64,000 nucleotides of DNA from Nageia nagi (taxonomy: Eukaryota > Pinophyta). The position numbers and the translations under genes are program-made. The notes below the pieces were generated by a model. The model was not told the DNA's origin. It saw only the letters and a list, made by a program, of their open reading frames with translations, and ran no database searches. Every line of letters starts with the position of its first letter. Position 1 is the stretch's first letter. Shown here piece after piece: positions 47,332 through 59,510 of the stretch. The stretch lies in contig JBITNC010000001.1 of NCBI GenBank assembly GCA_050084985.1, positions 138,756,001 through 138,820,000 of the forward strand. Reading direction: 5' to 3'.

Positions 47332-49990
47332 ATATATCATGGTAATTTACTAGGTTTATCATGATTTACACTTAATAGTTTTATGATGATGGAGGTAATG
47401 AATAAGATGAACACAATGGTAAGGTATGAACACATTATGCAGGGTACCCCAATAGCCAAGATGATTCAAAAATAACTTATAGAGTGTGTGTATATAACTA
47501 TGAGAGATGAGATGAAAATGAAAATGAGTGTGAATAGTTTGATCAATATACCAATGTGTGGCATGATAAGTGATAGACATAGAAAACATAAAGTCCTAAT
47601 AAAAAAATGTTTATAGATATTATGTGGGAAATGCTGAGTTCATCAAAAGACTCCTAAGGATGCAATGATGGTTGAACATAAAATTTAACAAGTCTACAAA
47701 TAAGTATACTCACACAGGAATTAATCATTATCCTCCATATGAAATCTAGTCTAGAAAGTAGACAAATAAGGTTTTGAAGAAACTCTTCATCAAGTATGTC
47801 ATAAATCACAGAGGTTCCCCAACATGGTAAATGATCAATATACATGCTCACACAAAAGGGATCTTTTAGAATGTTTTAGGAATGATCAGATCTATCTAAT
47901 AGACTCAAAAATGTTACCATAGATAAAATTTAATGTTGAACACCATCAAGAATGTACAAGGCAAACATGGAATATAAAGGGAAGATAATTACCAAGGAGG
48001 TGGAATATGATATGGATAGGCTATCTCCTACTTGATCAATCCAAAAATATAATCAAGATGATTCATGATGCCTATGTTTGGAATGCAACTAATAACCTAC
48101 AACATTATAAGCAAATTTTAGAAATTGAGTAAGATTTATAAAGATACAACATATATAAAGATTTCATTTGCATGAAAATAATTAATAAGCATGCAAAGAT
48201 TAAGCAATATATATACAACACACACATGTACATGTACAAGATACACATTGTTGTTATTTTTTATTTTTAAATATTTTATTAATTTTCATTTTTTATAATG
48301 TTTTTATTATTTTTTATAATGTAGAGTGATTTACAAGCTTTTAATGGTGATGGTAAATAATTTTTCTATGAATAGCCCAATATCTATGATCTAAGAAGTA
48401 ATTGTAAGCATGCCTCAATTAATGGTGAAAAGGACCTTGTCCTACAATAGATGGTTAGAAATAAGTGGGATACAAAATGAGTAGCAAAAGTGGTGGTTTA
48501 GGTTTTCACATAAACTTTAGGATGCCTCTCTTAGGTTCCATAGATGAAGTTGAAGCTTTAGTATGTACCTTATAAAGCATTAGGAAGGTAGGATGTAATG
48601 AAATGGGAGGAGGTAGAATTGATGGTAATGGATAAGTCCATAATAGGAAGTATGGGATGAGGCTCCCTATAATAACACCAAGACTCCTATTATCAATGAT
48701 ATTTGAACAATATTCATGGATAACATTTTTAATTAATTTTTTCTTATCTAGATGTTGACTAATTCATTCAAATCGCACTTTCACATTCAAAGGATTGTCC
48801 ACAAAATAACTATTACTAAATAATGAACTATAATTATATAAAATTTCATCATTTGGAAAGGAAAATGTAAGATATGATAATACTTGATTAGAAATAATTG
48901 AATTTAAAATAAAAAAATGCCCACAAATTTGATATGAACATCTTCAATGCAATCTATCACAATTTTGGGTATATCATAAGGTCAATGTATATGAAACTAT
49001 TGTAATGAACTCATTTGAGATTATTGTTCCATCCATATTTATTTGCCTTTACTTTAGTTGCAACTTTTAAATAATTTATTTTTAATTTCCATACATTTGA
49101 TGTACAATTTTCAAAGTATTTCATGGCATTTACTAATTGCACTTCTTTAGGTAAATCAAGGAAATATGTCATAAGTGTAGAAGGAGCTTTTTGAACTAAT
49201 TGCATGTAAACATATCCTCTATATCTATCCATGAAATTTTGACCAATATAGTCAAATTGAAAATTTACTTGTTTAGAGACTTCTAACCTTTTTGTTGTTA
49301 CTATTTTTTCTTAATGGTCATAAGGTGAAGAAGAAATAAACCTTCATTTTACTCAAAGAAATCATTTATTGATATTTCTTTTCACTCATTTTGATTTCAT
49401 AGGTTTGGACATGAATGAAGAAGAAAAATCATACATTAAATTTTGATTACATAAATCTCCTACAAGCTAATTCATACAAGTCATGATTAGATGTAAGATT
49501 TATGGATTTTTAGATCCAATATCTAAAATTTAATCATGAAAGTGGACTCAAGTATGAGTTTAGGTCCTGCAGTAGGCCAATACAAGCATAATAAATTTAT
49601 TTTATGTACTTTATCATGATAATGTTATAACCTTGAAAATACATGTCCCTATCTAGGTAAATTTCAATATTTTCTCCTTTAACTCAAATTTTGAAAGAAT
49701 CAAATGTACCTAGATATTGCTTAAAGGCTAGATCCCTTTGTATGTTGCTAGGTAATCAAATAATATTTTATACTCTTTACAAAGTGAATTATGTTTGTCT
49801 AGATATGGATATATCTCTTAAATATATAGACTTCTCAAACCATGGTTCTTACTTTATTCCTTTTCTTTTCAGTGGCATGTGAATACTCTTGATCCTTTTG
49901 TTTTCCATCTCTATTAAATTTATTTATATATATTAGTTCATTGTGAAACTTTGAATCTATTTATTTAAATTCTTACAATATATAAAAGAA
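47332..49990. other. Unassigned block between El1 5' LTR and El2 pol
   Basis: CACATTATGCAGGGTACC (about 47431) resembles El1 at about 36477-36500, just past pol, so the lower edge may be El2 3' flank. Most of the block (about 47500-49990) has no counterpart in El1 and may be an insertion. Apart from the small frame at 49011-49232, no gene recognised. Confidence 0.4.
49011..49310 (-). pseudogene. Unrecognised coding-like remnant
   Basis: The 73-codon frame reads MDRYRGYVYMQLVQKAPSTL, FLDLPKEVQLVNAMKYFENC and then lysine-rich. The same frame extends upstream through KRLEVSKQVNFQFDYIGQNF to about 49305 before a stop. Composition looks protein-coding (mixed charged and aromatic residues, few stops), but I recognise no family. 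It could be part of an unrelated transposon or an integrated element. Confidence 0.35.
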
Positions 49991-50019
49991 AACAAAATAA
50001 CTTTAAGTGTAAAAGGGGA

Positions 50020-52314
50020 GAAGATGCATGATATTTATTGGTTCATTCTTTTGAATAAAACTTTCTTTTAATTATATAAGGTCCTAACCAGTTAGGGGAT
50101 AATTTATCACATAGTTTCCTTTCCATATGCAAAGTCCATTGATTTTATTTTAGTACTATATCTCCTATATTGAGTGCATAAATTTTAACCCTTTTATCAA
50201 AAGCTTATTTAATATGATTTTGATAGGTATGTATGTGTTCTAATGTGTTAACTCATATTTCATTTAAGAGTAATAATTGGTCTATTCTCATTTTATGAGC
50301 TGCTTCATTTGTGATATAATATTGTAAAGCAATCCATAAATATAGGATTTCTATTTCTAAGGGTAAAATTGCTTCTTTCCCATAGACTAGAGAAAATGGG
50401 TTGGCCTAGTAGGAGTTTGAATACTAAAGAGATATGCCCACAAAGCTTGTAGAATCCTTACATGTCAATCTCTATGAGAGTTGTCAACTATTTTGAGCAA
50501 AATGCTATAAATATTTTTGTTTGTAACCTCATCTTATCTATTTCCTTAGGGGTAATAACATGTTGAAAAGGTAAGCTGAATATGATATCCTTCTCATAAA
50601 CCTAATACCTTTTTGTTTTTGAAATTCTTTCCATTATTTATGATAATTTGAGTAGGAATTCCAAAGTAATAGATGATATGATGCTCTATTAATTTTGCTA
50701 TCTTTGATCCTTTTGTTGAAATCATAGGAATAACTTCAATCCATTTTATGAAGTATTCTATAGCTATTATTATAAAGTTATGACCTTCTAAGGAAATAGG
50801 GGATATCTAACCTATCAGATCCAATGGCCATAATTATTTGCATGGTTTGTAATGCTTGCAGTGGTTGACTAAATAAATTAGAATTTTATTGGCATATTCT
50901 ACACAATCACACTCTATTTTGGGCTAATAATATCCTATATGCATTAGTTATTTTGTTATTGCAGGACCACTAAAATGCCCTCTGCATATTCCATCATGTG
51001 CATATGAGATTACTATTTGTGAATCAATCTATTCTAAAGATCTAAGTAATATTCCATCAAAACCTCTATGATATAGGACATCACCTAACATACAAAAATG
51101 AGAAGATTTTAATTTAAATGCTTTGCTATCCAATTGTATTAAATTAATAGATAGGATTCCATATCTTAAGAACCTCACTAATTGGATATACCATAAATTT
51201 TTATCTTCCATTGTAATATCAAGAATTGCATGTTCCACTCCATCCATTTCTAATGAGGATTAGGTAATTTGGATTATCTCGATGTGAATGGTTTATTGAT
51301 AGGGGTTCTTGAGTATTAAAGATCCAATTGAATCCATTGCATCAAAAAATGTATTGGTTGATCTTGTTGTTGCTTCTAGGTCATATTTTTCAAATGATTT
51401 TCACATGTTATCCATCAATGTTTTATATTTTTATAGTAAAGGTTCCTTACATTGGAAAATACCTTTAACTTGATTTACAATCAACAACAAGTCACTAATA
51501 AATTTAACCTTTCTTAGTTTCAATTTCAAGGTTATCTTTATCACAAATATCAAAGCTTCATACTCAATGTTGTTATTTGTACATGGAAATTAAGTTCAAA
51601 GGAGTAAGGTATGGGAACCCCTTGAGGTGTAATAAATATGATGCCCACACCTCCAATTTTTTCATATCTTGATCCATTAAAGTAAATTTTCATATCTCAA
51701 TTTTATCCAAGATAAATAGGAATGTCCATTGTATCTAATTGAAAAATATGTTCTTCTAGTAATTAAATGATGAGTGGTTTATCATCATATAAAGTATCTC
51801 CAATAAGATAATTAGCTATAACAACACCTTTGATCAATTTTTGACTTATGATTTGTAAATTAAATTCAATCAAGTGCATAATCCATTTAGATGTCCTTGT
51901 ATTTTTATAAGTTTTATTCATCATATATTTCAATGGGTCTACTTTAGTAATTATATATGTGGTATGATTTAGCATATAATATCTTAGATTCTTAGTTGTG
52001 AATACAATAGTTAGACATAACTTTTCCATGTACACATACTTAATTTCATAACTGACTAGGGTTCATTTGAGATAATATATAACTTGTTCCTTATTGTTTT
52101 CATTCTTTTTAGAAAGCATAGTTTCCAATGCTAATTATGTAGTAGATGTGTAGAGTTGGAATGGTTTCCTTTCTTTATGTGGGACTAAAATTAGAGGTCA
52201 TAGAAGATAACATTATATTTCATCAAATGCTTCTTGTTGTTTATTTTCCCAATGAAATATAATACCATTTTTTAATAATTTATTAAAAGGTTTACACTTA
52301 TAAGATAAGTGTGA
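50020..52314 (-). pseudogene. El2 integrase, archaeal-type RNase H and RNase H end (decayed)
   Basis: Same order as El1, with more stops. Integrase end at about 50030-50330 (LSPNWLGPYIIKRKF, NHIKxAFDKRVKIY), YGKEAILP at about 50370 and a blurred core up to 50900. An RNase H like El1's second one lies at about 51290-51700. The frame at 51763-52035 holds NHTTYIITKVDPLKYMMNKT and KWIMHLIEFNLQIISQKLIK, the end of the RT-linked RNase H. Frame 51029-51247 covers the linker to integrase. The catalytic core of the integrase is hard to read and the region is not functional. Confidence 0.8.
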
Positions 52315-52320
52315 AATAAA
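52315..52320. repeat. Target-site duplication, left copy
   Basis: AATAAA, repeated at 54348-54353 on the other side of the inserted element. The uninterrupted El1 sequence has GCTATAAACC at the matching position (about 38990), supporting an insertion here. Confidence 0.6.
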
Positions 52321-54347
52321 ATAAGGGTTATGCATAAGGAATTTTGGTGAATCAAAATAAATAATATAGTGGCAAATTAATTTTGAAATCTTGGTGATTT
52401 AGTCCTAAATTATTGTAGAAGTAATAGTGATATTTTAAAATTTTATAAAATATGATGTAAAAAAATGGTGATATTTTAAATAAATATATTTGTAAGAGGA
52501 GAAGATGAGCATACTCAACTTATGACAAAATATGCTTGACTTGTTATTGAATATGCACAACTTGTTATTGAAGTTGCAAGTTTTTCAAACTTAATTTTAA
52601 TAATTTATACCAAAATATGATCTTTAAATGATGAAATAAGTTCACCATTGGACATATCTTATCAAGTACATGTAAAATCAATGGTCACATGATCCCCTTT
52701 GGATCAACATTGAATTCTAGAAGATGTTCAACATCTTTCCTTTGAAGACATTCATCTGAGTAGATAAACATTTTCAAAGGAAAGATGTCAAGCATCTTCG
52801 AGAGCTCAATTTTGATCCAAAGGGGTTCATGTGATGACTCATTTCATATGTACTCAACAAGATCTATCCAATGGTGAAGTTATTTCAACATTTAGAGATC
52901 ATATTCGATTTAAAATAATAAAAATAATTTTAATATTTTCATGAAGTTATAGGTTGATCAAATTTATTTTTATTATTTTAGACCAAATATGATCTCTAAA
53001 TGATCAAATAACTTCACCATTGGATATATCTCATAGAGTACATGTGAAATGAGTGGTCACAAGACCTCCTTTGGATCAAAATTGAGCTCTAAAAGATTCT
53101 TGACATCTTTTCTCTAAATATGCTCATCTGAATTAATAAAAAAAATTTAATATATTCATGAAGTTACATGTTTATCAAACATTTTTTATTAATTTAGACC
53201 AAAAATGATCTCTAAATGATGAAATAACTTCACCATTGGATATATCTCATCAAGCACATATGACACAAGTGATCATATAACCCCCTTTGGATCAAAATTG
53301 AGCTCTAGAAGATGCTTTATATCTTGCCTTTCAAGATGCTAATTTGCTTAGAGAATATGCATGTTTTTATTATCTGAGAAGATGAGTGTATTTAGAGAAA
53401 AGATGTCAAGCATCTTCTAGAACTCAATTTTTATCCAAAGGTAGTCATGTGACCACTCATTTCACATGTACATGACAAGATCTATCTAATGGTGAAGTTA
53501 TTTCATTATTTAGAGATCATATTTGGTCTAAATTAATAAAAATAAATTTATTATATTCATGAAGAGCATATACAAGGAGAATCAAGCATATACAAGGAGT
53601 ATTCAAGTATCTGCAGGGAAAAGTTGAGCATCTGCATGGAGAAGTTGAGCATATGTAGGGAGAAGCAAGCATTTGCATGGAGAATTTGAGCATCTGTAGG
53701 GAGAAGTTAATGGTTTAGAGGGGGAAGTTGAGCATTTGCAAGGATAAGTCAAGCATCTATAGGGAGAGGTCAAGAAACCATAGGGAGAAGTTAAGCATCT
53801 ACATGAAGAAGTCAAGCAATTGCAAGTAGACTTCAAGCATCTATAGGGAGAAGTTGAGTGTTTATAGGGAGAATTCAAGCATATATAGGGATAAGTCAAA
53901 TGTTTGTAAGGAGAAGTTAAGCATTTATAGGGAGATGTTGAGGTTTTATAGGGATAATTTGAGTGTCTATAGGGATATGTTGATTGTCTATAGGGAGAAG
54001 TCAAGCATCTACAAGGAGAAGTCAAGCGTGTGCATGGAGAAGTCAAGCATCTTTTAGATACACATTTTTTCCTTCAAGGATATAGTACCAAGTGGTAATT
54101 TTCTTATGCAAAATAAAAAATTCTATAAAATATAAGTGACTTGGATCAAATTTGGTGGGGGTATACTTTGCTAATTTGTATAAAATATACATCAAAGATA
54201 TAAAAGTTTTGCTAGTTGACCAAGAAAAAAAAATGAAAAAATTAGGCAACCAAAGCCTAGGATGATGGGGCCAAATATAGTAAATTAAAAAAATAAAAAT
54301 CCTTAAAAATCAAGAATTTTCTATAAAGCACAGCTATACATTTCCCT
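52321..54347. mobile_element. Foldback/minisatellite element, copy 2 (nested in El2 RT-RNase H)
   Basis: A 2.03-kb insertion interrupting El2 pol, flanked by AATAAA duplications. Its ends are imperfect inverted repeats (left ATAAGGGTTATGCATAAG, right read inward TAGGGAAATGTATAGC). Inside are two complete foldback units (arms about 52605-52700 with 52830-52925, and 53190-53300 with 53415-53530) and a half unit (52970-53120), sharing CCAAATATGATCTCTAAATG, ACTTCACCATTGGATATATC and CCCTTTGGATCAAAATTGAG. A 21-bp minisatellite (53565-54055) and a tail shared with the element at 9990-10265 follow. No transposase. Similar order of parts at 9309-10270 makes it a recurring non-autonomous family. Confidence 0.75.
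53565..54055 (+). repeat. 21-bp minisatellite array (about 23 units)
   Basis: Units close to AAGCATCTATAGGGAGAAGT plus one base, with variants in the middle (TGCATGGAG, TGCAAGGA, GTGTCTATAGGGAT). Because 21 is divisible by three, a 147-codon frame exists on the minus strand (53603-54046) with a SPYR/KCLT heptapeptide pattern. I treat that frame as a by-product of the repeat, not a gene. Confidence 0.85.
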
Positions 54348-55130
54348 AATAAAGTGTCTTATAGCTTGAAACTTACCTTGTAGAATCTACAATTATTTTA
54401 TGTTTAAAGGGGAGACATATTTACAATCACTTTTAATTTATTAGGATCTATTTCAATTCCTCATCTAGAAATAATAAATACTAATATTTTTCTTGAATTG
54501 ACCCCAAAAACATATTTCTTAAGATTTAATTGAATATTATGCTTTAGTAATATATCAAATATTTTTATAAGTACCTTTGGATGGTTTTCTTAGATTTTAG
54601 ATTTTAGTAATACATCATCTACATAATCTTCCATAATATCATGCATGTAATCATGAAAAATGTAGGTCATTACCCATTGGTAAGTAGCTCCAACGTTCTT
54701 TAGGCTAAAGGGCATTACCTTAAAACAAAATGTTGCCCAAGGCATTATGAATGTTGTTTTATGTTGATCTTTTGATGCTACTCTTATTTGGTTGTATCTT
54801 AAAAATCCATCCATGAGAGATACCATTTCATGTCTAGTAGTAGAGTCAAACAAATTATCTATGTTTGGCAATGAAAAATTCTCTTTAATACAAGCTTTGT
54901 TTAAATATTTAAAATCTATGCATATGTGAATTTTTCCATTAGATTTTTTAATTGGAACCATGTTACAGATCCAATCAGAATAATCAATGGGATGGATGAA
55001 CTTGGATTCTAATTTTTTTTATAATTCCTCTTTTACCATTAATGCTATTGTAGGATGCATCTTACATAATTTTTGTTTAACTAGTTTACAATCTTCTTTA
55101 ATACCTAGGTTATGCACCACTAATTTGAAT
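54348..55130 (-). pseudogene. El2 reverse transcriptase (upstream part)
   Basis: Open from 54961 to 54590: MVPIKKSNGKIHICIDFKYL, LPNIDNLFD, VSLMDGFLRYNQIRVASKD, FCFKVMPFSLKNVGATYQ and the catalytic box EDYVDDVLLKSK (about 54605-54640). It parallels El1 RT, including YVDD. Upstream to about 55130 a stop-broken stretch matches the El1 segment before it (MHPTIALMVKEELxK-like, about 55030-55060). The downstream RT/RNase H is cut by the nested element, so the enzyme is disrupted. Confidence 0.85.
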
Positions 55131-57110
55131 CCAATCCTAGCATATTAACATATGACCATGCATATATTTTTTTCTTTTATTTAAGTATAGATATGAATTC
55201 TTGTCTCTCATATTTAGTTAGTGATTTTCTTGGTTGAATAATCTTTGTATTTTTGGATCATCACTTAATACAACCTCAACGTTTTATTTAGTTAACATGT
55301 GATATCCCTCTTCCAATTGATTTGGTATTGAAATCCAATTTTTATCATTTAGGCTATATTCTTCATCTTCACCTAATATTTGTTCTTCCAAGGTTGTATT
55401 ATGGTGAATTCTAAGTTTTATAATATAGTATCTATATATTTGAAATCTTGTATTGTAGGTTGTTTGGAAATTAGTGTAAAGTATGTAGTATCCTCATATA
55501 CCGTGAAATAGGATGAAGAACTACTTGAACTTACTGAGCTTAATGATTCAAACTCATCACTTGTAGACTAGTCAAAATATACTTTTTAAAAGCCTCATCA
55601 GATATTAACTCATTATCTACCATATTAATTGATACAACATTAGAAAATAATCTTTCTAAAGATAATGTTTCATGTTATGGATTATCTTGAGTTAATATCT
55701 CTTTAGGGTTTTCACATGGTTTTTCATATTCTATTTTTTCTTATTCTAGCTCAAAGATTTTATAACCAAATTCTTTCTTATTATTACCTTTATATCCTAT
55801 TCCTATTTTATCATTTGGTAATTGGTGGTAAGTATCAATTATATATCTAGGTCCTTGTTCATATTGACCTAAACCTTATCCCTTCCATTGACATCTATTG
55901 AAATATCTTTGGATGAATGATCTCACATAAGGTGATAAGTATTCTAACAAATTACAAAAAATGCTTTCATGTGGTTTAGGTAAAGAAATTAAAGGTGGTT
56001 CTATAGGACCTATATAAACAAAGAGAGTTTTATTAGGAACTTTTCCTAATGGTACCAATTTCTCCACTACACTAGGAGATTCTTTCAGTCTTCCCATTTT
56101 TTGAACAAAAGGAATATTAACATCATCAATTCCAAATTCTTCTATACCATAATCTAGCATTTTTATTGTTACTAGATAGATGTTTAATGACTTATCATAT
56201 TCTTGATAGTCATCACTTTTTAATGATGTGTTTATGGGATATGGAACTTTTGATGAGGAAGCTTTGTTTAATCCATCAAATTTACATGCTTTTTCCTCCC
56301 AAGTACATTTTTCTTGTGATGTGGTTTCTATATTTGGTGATGAATCATCACTAATATTTTGTTGAGTTTTGGATGACTCTTGATTAGTAATATATTTTTC
56401 TTTTAAATCATTTGAAGAAGAATTTTTCTTACTCACCCCAACAATTAATGGTATTTGTTTTGGTATTGGTGTTGTAAAATAATGAGAAAATGGTAGAGCT
56501 ACTTCTTTCAATAAATGAGCACTATTACAATATGAATGTGGGTTTTCATCTTTGAGCACACAATGTGCTACACCTTTGTCAATATACTTTAAATAGTTAT
56601 GATATGTTGGTGGGACACATTGCATATCCCTAATACTATCTCCTTCAATTACTTGTAATACTATCTATACCATTTTAGATCCTACAATGATAGGTAATAA
56701 AATTGATCCCATCATTGAACATAAATCATAATTTAATGCTTTTAGCTTTATGGTTGGTGTAAAAATATGTGAAAATGGAAGATTCAATTTCTTATATGCA
56801 TTTGTTGAAATAATGTTTATCGTTGGACCTTCATCAATCCATATTTTGTTGAAATCTTTCCCATATACCTTAGCTATGATATGCAAAGGTGGATCTTGAT
56901 CATGTACCCTATTTGAATGTTTAACTTCATGATCATAGAAAACAATAGTAGGTTTTTTAAAATTTTTAATGTTTCCTATAAAAGACATAAATCTTTTAGG
57001 ATTATTTATATCTAATTCAATTGTTTGTAATAATTGATTTGTTGTGTCTCTATGGTTCTTAGATTGTTGTAATAACTTAAATAGAGACAATTTTAGTTGC
57101 AAAATTTTTA
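55131..57110 (-). pseudogene. El2 protease and linker region
   Basis: Protease active-site segment in the 56665-57102 frame: FNKIWIDEGPTINIISTNAY (about 56805-56865), D-E-G as in El1, then GSILLPIIVGSK. The 55876-56625 frame starts MQCVPPTYHNYLKYIDKG, the stretch just after the usual LLGxPWI motif, and ends SFIQRYFNRCQWKG as in El1. The acidic linker down to 55131 is stop-rich. It would process the polyprotein; it is split by frame changes. Confidence 0.8.
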
Positions 57111-59510
57111 ATTATTGATGTAGAACTTCTTCCATAGATACTTTGGGAGGATGGGGTCTAAGTATGTGTGGTTGGATAACAACCTCATATAGCTGATTAT
57201 TTGGAATAACATTTTATTTTACTTATACCTTTTGAGCTCTTGTAGTAATATTTTTCATTCCTATGAATTTCAAGTTATCATAACTCTAATTGTGTGTCAC
57301 TCAATTCTCAAGAGGATGCAATGAAACAATATGAGCTTGATGTTGAGAAAGAGGATTTTTGTAAATTCAAATTTTGATTCAGTATAGCTAGAGGAATATG
57401 AACTTCCAATTTTCCTTCATCAATTAGATTTTGAATTTTGTGTTGTAAAGTTCTACATCTATTTGTATGATGACCCTTTTTGCAATGGAAATGATAAAAT
57501 TCATTTTCCTTATACCATATATTATTTTTAGCATCATAATGCTCAAGTATTATCTCTAGTAAACTAATTACTTGATGATCAAAACATTTCTTTAGAATAT
57601 CATAAAGAGATTTTGATAAAGGCATGAATTTTCTTTTAGGCTTAGTGTCATATTCCTCATTTTGTGTAGGATTTGGTTCTGCCTCTTTAGTAATAGAAAC
57701 TTTGCTAGCTTATGATGGTTTACTTGTTTATTCTATTTAATTTTTGTTCTTAATATAAGTTTCCTTTTTCTTGTCTTTTATCTCATCATATTGAATCTTA
57801 ACCTTTTCAATTATGACAACTTGAGAGATACCTTCTTCAAAGGTCTTATGTTGTTGAATCAGTAAGGTACTAACAATAGATCTTATATAACTTTGACTAA
57901 ATATTTCTATTAAGTCTTCTTGAGGTAGAGTATAAGACATGCTTGTCAATATCACCCTTCATCTCAAGATAAAATCAACAACTGATTCATCCAAAAATTA
58001 TTGTAGTCTTATAATATCAGTAAGAGAGGTTTTATCTTTAATATTGATTCTAAAATATTTCAAGAACAAGTTTAGCAATTATGCATATGAACAAATGATA
58101 TATTTTATTAAATTGTTATACAAATACATTACTTATCCAATAAGTATTATTGGAAAAATATGTAGCATTAATGCATCATCATTACCAATGACATAAGTTG
58201 AACACTTAACATCTAAGATGTTCTTTAGGATCTTCCTTTCCTTTAAATGGTTCAATTTTTAGAATTTAAAATTTTAAAGGAATATTATTTTTAGGAACAC
58301 TTAAATGAATAGGTTCATTATAAATTATTTAATATGATACAATTGAATTAATTATTGATATAATTTTTGTTGAGGTAGTGGTGTTCTAAGAGGATAGTGT
58401 AATTGTCCCTTATCTCTGGGTGGAGGTAAGTGATACTTTTGAAGCTCATTTTTTCAATTTTTAAGTGAAGTTTACTTTATCTTAGCCAGATAAGGATCTT
58501 GATATTTATACTGTGATAGAGATCGTTCCTTAGGTTGTCCATTTCCATCTCTCCACATCATGTGATTAGGTCCTATTTGGATTTGGACATTTTTCTTATT
58601 ATGTTGCATTATTAGTGGTTTGTTTTGATGTACATTAAAAATCAGTTGTGCTTGTAATCATTATTATTGAGTAAATTCCATAGGTTTCACTTATTTTTGT
58701 AAACATGGGCTATATAAAACCACTTATCATTGGTGTCAAGTTGTATATTTTTAAGGGGTGGATTCTCCTTTCTATGTGCATAGGGAGGTATTCCCTATAA
58801 CACCTACCTTATTGAGTCATAAATATCTCTTATCTCATGCCCTTTTCCAAATGTTCTATTACTTGAAAAGGAGTTGATGTATTTTATTTTAAAATGTAAC
58901 AAGAATTGTCTTAAACTCTAGAATGATCTCTTGATTATAGCATAGAAGTAGTTGTATGTATGGATATTTGATCATCAAATTATTCCATCTACCTAGATAT
59001 GGTAGAAGGATTATAATTATATCTTTTTAATACAATTGAACTAAACATACATGTGATAAATAATGTGTTACATGATCATAGTTAGGTCAAAAAGGACCTA
59101 TTTGAAGAATGATATCAGTTGAATGAGTGTGTGATGGAGGTATATTTCTTACTTCAATTTCTACCACTATTGATTAGTTGTGTGTCTTCCACTAAATATT
59201 CTAGATATAAATGAAGATTATGTCCATGAGAAGAATGGAGGATTCTTAATTATGTTATAAGTTGTCTAAATATATCTATGTTGTGATCAATTGGATTTAA
59301 GTAAGATTAGTTTATATATCGAGGAGTTTCTCTTCTCAAAATATTACTACTAGACCTATGACTCTCTCATTCTTCTAAATCATTTTCATCATATACCTCT
59401 TCCTCTTGATGAGCTTTGTGAGAGTGACTTTTAACCACATTATTTGATTTTTATTTATTTTTGTATTTCTTAGCTTTGTTTTCCTTTTTACAAAACTATA
59501 AAAAAGAAAG
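57111..59510 (-). pseudogene. El2 gag (decayed)
   Basis: Recognisable pieces in El1 order: a zinc knuckle FHCKKGHHTNRCRTLQHKIQ and MPLSKSLYDILKKCF (57308-57625), a basic linker with KVKIQYDEIKDKKKE and the capsid end SYTLPQEDLIEIFSQSYIRS (57737-57955), and a blurred capsid core up to about 58320. The stretch 58320-59510 corresponds to El1's N-terminal/coiled-coil region but is too decayed to read. The knuckle has C-x-K-x2-GH form as in El1. Confidence 0.75.

Noticed and set aside
47685-47700. GTCTACA at 47693 as an LTR end for El2
   Set aside because: No TATA motif, purine tract or LTR-like sequence accompanies it; probably chance.
53603-54046. A 147-codon Ser/Pro/Tyr/Cys heptad-repeat protein
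   Set aside because: The frame follows from a 21-bp minisatellite with no stop in its unit; no promoter, signal peptide or domain supports a gene.
53565-54055. CRISPR-like array
   Set aside because: Units are directly adjacent 21-bp repeats without spacers, in plant DNA.
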